From Paenibacillus sp. J45TS6 (lineage in GTDB: Bacteria > Bacillota > Bacilli > Paenibacillales > Paenibacillaceae), in the NCBI RefSeq assembly GCF_018403285.1, contig NZ_BOSJ01000004.1, forward strand, positions 62,001 to 126,000: a stretch of 64,000 bases of DNA, read 5' to 3'. How positions within the stretch are numbered: the stretch's first letter is position 1; each line of letters opens with the position of its first letter. This document shows, piece by piece, positions 37,372-44,373 of the stretch. A program made the position numbers and the translations under genes. A model generated the notes under the pieces. That model saw nothing but the letters and a program-made list of their open reading frames with translations, was not told where the DNA came from and did no database searches.

Positions 37372-38334
37372 CTACCACAGACTGGTTTCATTTGCTTTTC
37401 TGCTAATGTAATTGGCACCAAGCAGTAAGGCGAAATTAATGACGGAGTTGAACAAACCAATTGCGGTGGAATATGCCTGATCGCCAAGAAGCATCCCTTG
37501 CCTATATACAAAAGTAGAAATAACATCTGATGTCTCATACGTAGCAGCGGTTTGCATAAGTAAAATCTTCTGGAAATCTGCGTTCATAATACTGCCCATC
37601 CGCAAAATAAGCAGGATGATAACCGTTGGCATGATACCCGGCAATGTAATATGTAATAATTGATTCCATCTGCCTGCGCCGTCCATCCTTGCAGCTTCAT
37701 ATTGCTCTGAGTTAATGCCAGCGAGTGCTGCGAGGAATAGAATGGAGGCCCATCCTGCACCTTGCCACACATTAGAGAGAATATACATAGGACGAAACAT
37801 GTCTTTATCGGTAAAAAACATCATCGCCTCAAAACCGAAGAATTCTCGGATTATATTAAATAGTCCACCATCTAACGATGAAAAAGTTTTTAGCATACCA
37901 ACAACAACGACTACCGAAATAAAGTGAGGCAGGTAGCTGACTGTTTGAACGGCGCTTTTAAAATATCGGTTTCGCACTTCATTTAGCAGGAGCGCAAGAA
38001 TGATTGGTGCGGGAAATCCGATAACGAGACTAAGTAAACTAAGAATTAAGGTGTTGCTCATCAGTCTCCAGAAATTATAGCTTTCGAAGAACATGGTAAA
38101 GTTCTCAAAACCAATCCAGTTTCCGCCCATAATTCCTTTAGCCGGGCTGTAACTGCTCTGGAATGATAGGAGGATCCCATACATGGGTCCATAACAAAAA
38201 ATAAAGTAGTAAGCTAAAACGGGAACAAGCATTAAATAAATGTACTTATTGCGGCGCCATTCTCTCTTGAAAAAATGCATGGCTCCTTTACTTTGAACCG
38301 TCTGTTTCACAGCCAAGGGATTATTCATTCCCAT
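37372..38334 (-). CDS. ABC importer permease, LplB-type
   Basis: A 320-residue permease with six helices and EAA loop YEAARMDGAGRWNQLLHITLPGIMP. It is the first gene of the operon. GGGAGGAATC precedes the ATG at 38332-38334; an ATG two codons later is an alternative. The upstream promoter carries a cre-like box in its spacer, so carbon catabolite repression is likely. Confidence 0.92.
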   Translation of the reverse strand: MGMNNPLAVKQTVQSKGAMHFFKREWRRNKYIYLMLVPVLAYYFIFCYGPMYGILLSFQSSYSPAKGIMGGNWIGFENFTMFFESYNFWRLMSNTLILSLLSLVIGFPAPIILALLLNEVRNRYFKSAVQTVSYLPHFISVVVVVGMLKTFSSLDGGLFNIIREFFGFEAMMFFTDKDMFRPMYILSNVWQGAGWASILFLAALAGINSEQYEAARMDGAGRWNQLLHITLPGIMPTVIILLILRMGSIMNADFQKILLMQTAATYETSDVISTFVYRQGMLLGDQAYSTAIGLFNSVINFALLLGANYISRKANETSLW

Positions 38335-38421
38335 GGTTCTGATTCCTCCCCCTCAGGTACATATAATGAATCGGAAATAAACACTATCAAAATATCTGTG
38401 AACATCTGTGTTGTAAACAAA

Positions 38422-38451
38422 ATACTACCGAATAAGCGCTTTCATTGTCAA
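38422..38451 (-). promoter_or_regulatory. Sigma-A promoter with a cre-like box inside the spacer
   Basis: On the minus strand TTGACA (38451-38446) and TAGTAT (38427-38422) are 18 bases apart. TGAAAGCGCTTATT (38444-38431), lying wholly in the spacer, matches the cre consensus at 12 of 14 positions. CcpA bound there would exclude RNA polymerase. Confidence 0.65.
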
Positions 38452-38655
38452 TATTTATTTTTAATGTATATTATTTGATTTAGATTGCCGTTTATTTAAA
38501 TTAACTTATTATTAATGTCGAATCTTTAATTAACAGTGTTTTATAGCGCTATTTCTTAACGTTTTAAGAGGGTAGTTATAGTAATGGTCGTAAAAAATGA
38601 TATATTCAGCACAAAAATAAAAAGAAACAAAATGTCTGAAATAAAGAAAAACAGA

Positions 38656-38697
38656 CAAAAAAGAGTGGGAACTCGCCGTTAAACGGATTCCCACCCT
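38656..38697 (-). terminator. Rho-independent terminator of the PatB-like gene
   Basis: On the minus strand GGGTGGGAA and TTCCCACTC pair around an inner CCG/CGG helix, followed by a run of T. Confidence 0.85.
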
Positions 38698-38722
38698 AAA
38701 TTATGGAGTAAATGTTGACCTC

Positions 38723-39919
38723 TTATCGAGACTGTAAAGCAATCTTTAGCTTATTCATGGCTTCTTCCAGCAAGCGTCTTGAACATGCTACATTCATACG
38801 CATAAATCCTTCTCCATGTTCACCAAAGTCAGTGCCGCTGCTGAAGACGAGACCGGCTTCATGAAGCAGGAATTGATAGAGTTCTTTGTGAGGTATTTGC
38901 AGATTGCGAAAATCAATCCACAGCAAATAGGTTGAGTCAGGCAATTTCACTCTTAATTCCGGTAGATGCGTATGAATAAATTCTGTAACATATACCATAT
39001 TTTCATGAATGTACTCCAGGGTCTCTGAAAGCCAAGGTTCACCTTCACGGTATGCTGCTTCCGTTGCCGCAATACCGAAGATATTCATTGAAGAGAGCGC
39101 ATTTTTTTCAATGATTTTTTTAAACTTCTCGCGCAGTTCTTCATTAGCGATCACGACATTTGACGTATGTAATCCAGCGATATTGAATGTTTTGCTTGCG
39201 GCAGTACAGATGATAGAGTGCATTTTAGCTTCTTCAGATATCATCGCGTAAGGCGTATGCAGCCCTTCTTTGAATACGAGATCTGCATGAATTTCATCGG
39301 AGATGACAATTAGGTCATGCCTAGCAGCAATCTCCATTACGGATTTTAGTTCTTCTTTGGTCCATACACGTCCAATCGGATTATGAGGGCTGCATAATAC
39401 GAGCATTTTAGCTTTTTCATGTTTTGCAACTTGTTCCAAATGAGCGAGATCCATTTTATAATGGAGCTCATCATGAAGGAGAGGGTTTAACACCAGTTCT
39501 CGTCCATGATTAGATGCTAACTTGTGAAAAGGTCCGTAAACAGGAGGCTGTATGATAATGTGATCTCCAGGTTCAGTAAAGGCTTCTACTGCCATATTAA
39601 GGGCGGGGACGATACCTGGTGTATAAACAAGCCACTCGGGGCTTACATTCCAGCCATGGCGTTTTTGCATCCAGTCAGCAATGGATTGCTGAAATGAAGC
39701 ATTGGGTGTGGCATAGCCGAGTATTCCATGATTTGCTACGTCACGTACCGCTCGCAGGACCGGCTCCGGTGCAGTAAAGTCCATATCTGCAACCCACAGC
39801 GGAATGGCTTCTTTTACCCCAAAAAGGGATTCCATTCCATCCCATTTCACAGAACGTGTCTCTCTGCGGTTAATCATGCGATGAAGCGGATGATCATGAT
39901 TAGTCGTATTTTTATCCAT
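38723..39919 (-). CDS. patB: PatB/MalY-type cystathionine beta-lyase, PLP-dependent
   Basis: A 398-residue fold-type I aminotransferase-family enzyme. The PLP lysine lies in AASKTFNIAGL, with the phosphate and ring contacts in CSPHNPIGRVW and SDEIHADLVF. PatB/MalY proteins split cystathionine or cysteine conjugates to pyruvate, ammonia and a thiol. GGAGGAAAC precedes the ATG. It is monocistronic and divergent from the MurG-like gene, sharing about 100 bases of control region. Confidence 0.9.
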   Translation of the reverse strand: MDKNTTNHDHPLHRMINRRETRSVKWDGMESLFGVKEAIPLWVADMDFTAPEPVLRAVRDVANHGILGYATPNASFQQSIADWMQKRHGWNVSPEWLVYTPGIVPALNMAVEAFTEPGDHIIIQPPVYGPFHKLASNHGRELVLNPLLHDELHYKMDLAHLEQVAKHEKAKMLVLCSPHNPIGRVWTKEELKSVMEIAARHDLIVISDEIHADLVFKEGLHTPYAMISEEAKMHSIICTAASKTFNIAGLHTSNVVIANEELREKFKKIIEKNALSSMNIFGIAATEAAYREGEPWLSETLEYIHENMVYVTEFIHTHLPELRVKLPDSTYLLWIDFRNLQIPHKELYQFLLHEAGLVFSSGTDFGEHGEGFMRMNVACSRRLLEEAMNKLKIALQSR

Positions 39920-40020
39920 TATTTAGTTTCCTCCAACACAATATATAGCATAACAATCCATAATTATTATTATCTAATAAAGTAGGTATGAACGCAATGA
40001 GACAGGAGTGGAGGATATAA

Positions 40021-41097
40021 ATGAAACAACGAACGATTGTTTTTACCGGAGGAGGATCTGCCGGACATGTAACGGTGAATTTGGCACTGATTCCTTATTT
40101 TCTGCAAAAGGGTGAAAAGGTACATTATATAGGTTCTAGAGACGGTATTGAAAAAGAACTTGTTCAGTCTCTAGAAGAGGTGAGTTATAAAGCAATAGCG
40201 ACGGGGAAACTACGCCGGTACCTTAGTGTTAAGAATTTGAAAGATCCTTTTCGAGTGTTAAAAGGGGTGGGTGAAGCTTACCAGTACCTTGGGGATGTGA
40301 AACCCTCTATTGTATTTTCGAAAGGCGGATTTGTATCTGTTCCCGTTGTTATGGCGGCATGGATGCGTAAAATCCCCGTTGTTATTCATGAATCGGATCT
40401 TACCCCAGGTCTCGCTAACCGGATTGCCCTTCCTTTTGCTACCAAGGTATGCACTACCTTTGAAGAAGCGGCAAAACACCTAATAGGAAATAAGGCAATT
40501 CATGTAGGGGCTGTTGTTAGAGAAGAATTGCGGCAAGGCGACAAGGAACGGGCCAGAAGATGGCTTGGTTTTGAGCAAGAGAAGCCGGTACTGTTATTTA
40601 TGGGTGGCAGCCTCGGTGCGAAGAAGATGAATGATACGTTGCGGACTGTAGCGACCAAACTTACTGGGAAATATCAGATTGTACATCTCTGCGGGAAAGG
40701 TCAAGTGGACCTAGAGATGGATTCGGTACAAGGTTACAAGGCATTTGAATATCTTCAGGATGAGCTCCCAGATGTGCTTGCGTTAGCGGATATGGTGATT
40801 TCAAGGGCAGGTTCGAATGCAATATTTGAATTCTTAACCTTACATAAACCGATGCTGCTGATCCCATTATCTGAAAAAGTAAGCCGCGGAGATCAAGTTT
40901 TGAATGCCAAAGCCTTTGAAACATCAGGATATGCTCAAATTTTATGGGAAGAACATCTTACTGAAGATACCTTGCTGGAATCCATTCGTTTGCTGGATGA
41001 GAATAAAGAAAAGATAAGAGCGAAGATGCTGGATTATAATCGACAAGATGCGATATCAGAAATCATCAAAATCATTGAAAATTCACGTTTGAAATAA
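40021..41097 (+). CDS. murG: MurG-type undecaprenyl-PP-MurNAc-pentapeptide GlcNAc transferase, stand-alone (MurG2-like)
   Basis: A 358-residue GT28 transferase that makes lipid II from lipid I on the inner face of the membrane. The N-terminal loop is GGGSAGHV, with HESDLTPGLANR in the N-lobe and the UDP-GlcNAc site MGGSLGAKKMN...SRAGSNAIFEF in the C-lobe. GGGSAGHVT rather than GGTGGHIYP, and a location away from the division/cell-wall cluster, match the second MurG (MurG2) I know from the Bacillus cereus group. A classical murG may exist elsewhere in the genome. GGAGTGGAGG precedes the ATG. Confidence 0.88.
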   Translation: MKQRTIVFTGGGSAGHVTVNLALIPYFLQKGEKVHYIGSRDGIEKELVQSLEEVSYKAIATGKLRRYLSVKNLKDPFRVLKGVGEAYQYLGDVKPSIVFSKGGFVSVPVVMAAWMRKIPVVIHESDLTPGLANRIALPFATKVCTTFEEAAKHLIGNKAIHVGAVVREELRQGDKERARRWLGFEQEKPVLLFMGGSLGAKKMNDTLRTVATKLTGKYQIVHLCGKGQVDLEMDSVQGYKAFEYLQDELPDVLALADMVISRAGSNAIFEFLTLHKPMLLIPLSEKVSRGDQVLNAKAFETSGYAQILWEEHLTEDTLLESIRLLDENKEKIRAKMLDYNRQDAISEIIKIIENSRLK

Positions 41098-41198
41098 GTT
41101 TTATTTTGTGGAAAAGCAGGGGATTTCTTGTATCTTGACGAATGAATTTAGAATTGATATCTATTCCAATCTATTTCTGGCGAGGGGATGAAGGCGAA

Positions 41199-41681
41199 GT
41201 GAATACACTGCAAAAAAATTCCTTGATTGTGTCTTTTCACGAATGGCATGACTGGTTCCGCAAGTGGAGTATAGAGAAGAATACGCTTTGGGATATCCCG
41301 GTTGCAGCTGAGAAATGGACGGTTCGTGAGCTGATTAGTCATATGATGCGCTGGGATCGTTATTTTTGGGAAGGTGCCATATCTTTGATTATTTCTGGAG
41401 AAGAGAAACAGCTGCAAATTCAGCATCTGGATTTTGATATATTTAATGAGGCGGCACGTGAACATGCACATACAATTAGTATAGAAGAGCTAGTGCAAGA
41501 AACGCTCCATTACCGGGAGCAGATTATCCGCGCGCTTCATGAACTACCTGCTGAGGATTGGACGAAAGAATATAGGGGACTTGATGGCGGACCTTTTACT
41601 GTACAAAGTTATGTTGAAGATTTTATTTGGCACGATCGCCATCATATGAAACAACTTGAAGATATGTCTAAATCTTTATAG
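41199..41681 (+). CDS. DinB-family protein
   Basis: A protein of about 160 residues with the DinB four-helix fold: WTVRELISHMMRWDRYF near the start and FIWHDRHHMKQLEDM at the end supply the metal-binding histidines. Family members are often thiol-dependent transferases or of unknown function. The GTG at 41199 begins NTLQKNSLIVSFHEWHDW and has GGGGATGAAGG upstream; an in-frame ATG at 41142 has a poor site. It ends 16 bases before the monooxygenase-like gene. Confidence 0.78.
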   Translation: MNTLQKNSLIVSFHEWHDWFRKWSIEKNTLWDIPVAAEKWTVRELISHMMRWDRYFWEGAISLIISGEEKQLQIQHLDFDIFNEAAREHAHTISIEELVQETLHYREQIIRALHELPAEDWTKEYRGLDGGPFTVQSYVEDFIWHDRHHMKQLEDMSKSL

Positions 41682-41697
41682 CGAGGAACGATGTACG

Positions 41698-41991
41698 ATG
41701 ATTCTGGAAAGTGCCATGCTGTATGTAACAAAAGGGAATGAGTCTGCTTTTGAACAAGATTTTGCGAAGGCATCTACGATTATATCAAGCATGACAGGGT
41801 ATATTCATCACGAATTGTATAAATGCATGGAGACAGATCATCAGTATCTGCTGTTAGTTCAATGGGAAACACTGGAGGATCACACGATTGGATTTCGAGG
41901 TTCGGAAGGTTATCAGCAGTGGAAAGAGATCCTTCATCACTACTATGATCCTTTTCCAAAGGTAGAGCATTTCGAGAAGGTCAGTCTGTAA
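41698..41991 (+). CDS. Antibiotic biosynthesis monooxygenase (ABM)-fold small protein
   Basis: A 97-residue protein with the ferredoxin-like ABM pattern: LESAMLYVTKGNESAFEQDF, GYIHHELYKCMETDHQYLLLVQWETLEDHTIGFRGSEGYQQW. Members include quinol monooxygenases and haem-degrading enzymes, but many only bind small molecules. GCGAGGAACG lies before ATG 41698. It lies between the DinB and GNAT genes and is probably co-transcribed with them. Confidence 0.82.
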   Translation: MILESAMLYVTKGNESAFEQDFAKASTIISSMTGYIHHELYKCMETDHQYLLLVQWETLEDHTIGFRGSEGYQQWKEILHHYYDPFPKVEHFEKVSL

Positions 41992-42045
41992 GTATTGACC
42001 TGGAAAATACAATTTTGAATTCTGCCGCATCAAGGGGGAACACAT

Positions 42046-42504
42046 GTGGAATACACAATCCGGTCCATTGAGAAGGAAGATCCCGTACCTTATGACCTAT
42101 TACTCCTTGCTGATCCGTCTAAAGCTGTGATAGACGAATACATTCACCGCGGACAGATAAGCGTTGCCGTATCTCATGGAAAAATTATAGGAATTGTGGT
42201 GCTGCTGCATACCAGGCCGCAAACTTATGAGATTGTAAATTTGGCAGTGAAAGAGGAATATCAAGGGAAGGGCATAGGAAGAGTATTACTGCGCTATGCA
42301 ATTGATCATGCAAAGGATCAGGGAGCCTCGACTATTGAGATCGGTACTGGCAATTCAAGTCTGGATCAGCTGGGATTTTATCAAAGAGAAGGGTTCCGAA
42401 TCACTGGAATTGACCGTGATTTTTTTATTAAACACTATCCTGACCCTATTATAGAAAATGGTATACCTTGTGTAGATATGCTGCGTCTATCCAAGGAGGT
42501 GTAG
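42046..42504 (+). CDS. GNAT-family N-acetyltransferase
   Basis: A 152-residue single-domain acetyltransferase. The acetyl-CoA loop is GKGIGR in VKEEYQGKGIGRVLLRYAIDHAK, and FYQREGFRITG forms the last helix and strand. The substrate is unknown. The start is GTG with AAGGGGGAAC upstream. It ends the DinB-ABM-GNAT run, and a terminator follows. Confidence 0.87.
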   Translation: MEYTIRSIEKEDPVPYDLLLLADPSKAVIDEYIHRGQISVAVSHGKIIGIVVLLHTRPQTYEIVNLAVKEEYQGKGIGRVLLRYAIDHAKDQGASTIEIGTGNSSLDQLGFYQREGFRITGIDRDFFIKHYPDPIIENGIPCVDMLRLSKEV

Positions 42505-42514
42505 CGGCGAGAAG

Positions 42515-42560
42515 AAAGCCATCGTAATCCTCCTGCAGGATAGATGGCTTTTTGTTTTTT
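42515..42560 (+). terminator. Rho-independent terminator
   Basis: AAAGCCATC pairs with GATGGCTTT around an inner ATCCT/AGGAT helix, followed by T-runs. Confidence 0.88.
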
Positions 42561-42573
42561 TTTGATTGCTATG

Positions 42574-43659
42574 CTATAAATCAGGAATTTCAATCGTCAC
42601 TTCTTTTTTTGCGGCTGAGGAACGGAGAACGCCGTCAATGATCGCCTGATTATATAAAATTTGCTCACCCGGTATGGGAGCTGGTAACCGTTTTTGAATT
42701 GCATTAGCATAGTCAAAAATCTTTGCATGAAATAAATTGATCTGATGATGTTGAATGGGAAGGGGACTTTCTGTATGATGACCAGCAATGTCGTGATACA
42801 GCGTCATACTGCCGATTCGGCCTTCCCAGCCTCCGCTCCAAGGACCGCTTCCTGAAGGAGTGACTTTTAAACCGGCATCGGTTCCAAGAAACATCGTGGG
42901 TCCGAGTGTATCCATATGCATAGCCCAGGAGATTTTGTAGCTTAACAAAATATCGCCTTCTAATCGCACCATCGCTGCACCAAAATCTTCTACGTTAAAC
43001 ATATTTGCTTCTGGGTGATATTTTGGATTTGTGCCAAAATAATTGGAGGTATAGGCAGATACCGTAAGCGGCTTAGGATAACCTAGCGCATGGAGAACCA
43101 TATCTAGAGAATAGCAGCCAATGTCCGCCATAGCCCCAGCTCCGGCAAGATCCTTTCTGATGAATGTACCACCAGGCATACCGCGTCTTCGGCCACCGCC
43201 TGCTTCGGCAAAGTATACCTTTCCAAGCTGTCCATCTTGAATCAGGCTGCGAATGGCCTGCATATTTGGATCGTATCTGGGTTGAAATCCGACAGTAAGC
43301 ATCTTTCCCGAGCGTTTAGAGGCCTCAACCATTTCAATAGCTTGATCAAGTGTTACAGACATCGGTTTCTCTACCATGACATGTTTTCCTGCATTCAGTG
43401 CATCAATGGTAATATTGTAATGGGAGAAGTTCGGTGTACAGATGCTGACACCATCTAAGTCCAGTTCCAGCAGATCAAGATGATCATCATAAGCTTTTGC
43501 CATGGGCAGATTCGTTTGTTCTATGAATAAGGATGCTTTGCCTGGAATAATATCCGCAACGGCTACAACCTCTACATAGTCAAGTTGTTTATAGGCATTT
43601 GCATGAGCTCTTGCAATACCTCCGCTTCCAATGATTCCGATTTTAATTGTACGTTCCAA
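42574..43659 (-). CDS. Gfo/Idh/MocA-family NAD(P)-dependent oxidoreductase
   Basis: A 361-residue sugar or inositol dehydrogenase-like enzyme. The Rossmann motif GIIGSGGIARAHANAY is at the N-terminus and the catalytic-lysine motif VEKPMSVT at about residues 100-107; GAGAMADIGCYSLDM lies in the C-terminal domain. The substrate is unknown. The start is TTG (43657-43659), with AAGGAGGAATGATGC upstream; the ATG codons inside that leader are out of frame. A 24-bp palindrome lies about 95-118 bases upstream. Confidence 0.88.
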   Translation of the reverse strand: MERTIKIGIIGSGGIARAHANAYKQLDYVEVVAVADIIPGKASLFIEQTNLPMAKAYDDHLDLLELDLDGVSICTPNFSHYNITIDALNAGKHVMVEKPMSVTLDQAIEMVEASKRSGKMLTVGFQPRYDPNMQAIRSLIQDGQLGKVYFAEAGGGRRRGMPGGTFIRKDLAGAGAMADIGCYSLDMVLHALGYPKPLTVSAYTSNYFGTNPKYHPEANMFNVEDFGAAMVRLEGDILLSYKISWAMHMDTLGPTMFLGTDAGLKVTPSGSGPWSGGWEGRIGSMTLYHDIAGHHTESPLPIQHHQINLFHAKIFDYANAIQKRLPAPIPGEQILYNQAIIDGVLRSSAAKKEVTIEIPDL

Positions 43660-44373
43660 GCATCATTCCTCCTTTACCAAATCCATCGATTAATGAAATT
43701 ACTCTTGACTTATGGTTACCACAATGTGGCGGAATGAAACCAATGTTTTTATATATATTCTTGTTAACAAGAATATAATTCTACTCCGCAGGGGGAAGAA
43801 ACTCCGAATCGTAAAAACGTTAGCTCAACTTTAACAGTTGGCTAAAAAGTATAAAATCCATTCAAATCGTGAAAAGTGGGGTACTATAGGTATAGTAACT
43901 TCCTTTTGATGAGAGAAGATTTTCATGATCTTTGTCTTCTTACTCGTTATTTGGTAGAATCAATAATTGGTGTATTGATACGTAAAAAACGATTCATCTA
44001 ATTAATGCATCAATTACCTTTAAAATTGGAAATGCTCTTCGCTTCAAATGTTTATAGAATAGAATTAGGAATTACAACCATCCCTTGGGATCGGTAGAAT
44101 AATTAAATGAGGTGACCGCCTTGGGCTAACATGAGCATCAGTTTACATCTACTATATGAAATAAAGAAACTCACCTTTCTAGTGTGAGTGCCCGTAATTC
44201 ATGGAATATGTAGTAATGTAATGAAAGATGAGGATGACCAAAGAGCGATTCATTACTGAAGTTAATTCATATTCTCTTCATATTAACGAATTATAATATG
44301 TTTTTAATTGATTAGATTTTTATATGGTATTCCGTCCTGGAACAATCCAAAATAATTGACGGAGGGAACATTT
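43660..44373. other. 714-base divergent intergenic region with several dyads
   Basis: No gene is supported. It holds the palindrome at 43754-43777, a hairpin TTAGCTCAACT/AGTTGGCTAA (43820-43845), and an inverted repeat TACTATA-GG-TATAGTA (43882-43897). It must contain the promoters of the oxidoreductase (leftward) and of odhAB (rightward). The part from 43900 to 44373 is AT-rich, and I see nothing definite in it. Confidence 0.55.
43754..43777. promoter_or_regulatory. 24-bp perfect palindrome, candidate operator
   Basis: Each 12-base half reads TATATTCTTGTT, centred between 43765 and 43766. Perfect symmetry at this size suggests a dimeric repressor site for the oxidoreductase gene. The regulator is unknown. 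Confidence 0.5.

Larger units (their letters stand above)
38335..38722. other. Intergenic region: promoter/cre of the importer operon and terminator of patB
   Basis: About 390 AT-rich bases with no gene. The right end holds the terminator of the PatB-like gene; the left part holds the importer promoter. I see nothing definite in 38460-38650. Confidence 0.6.
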
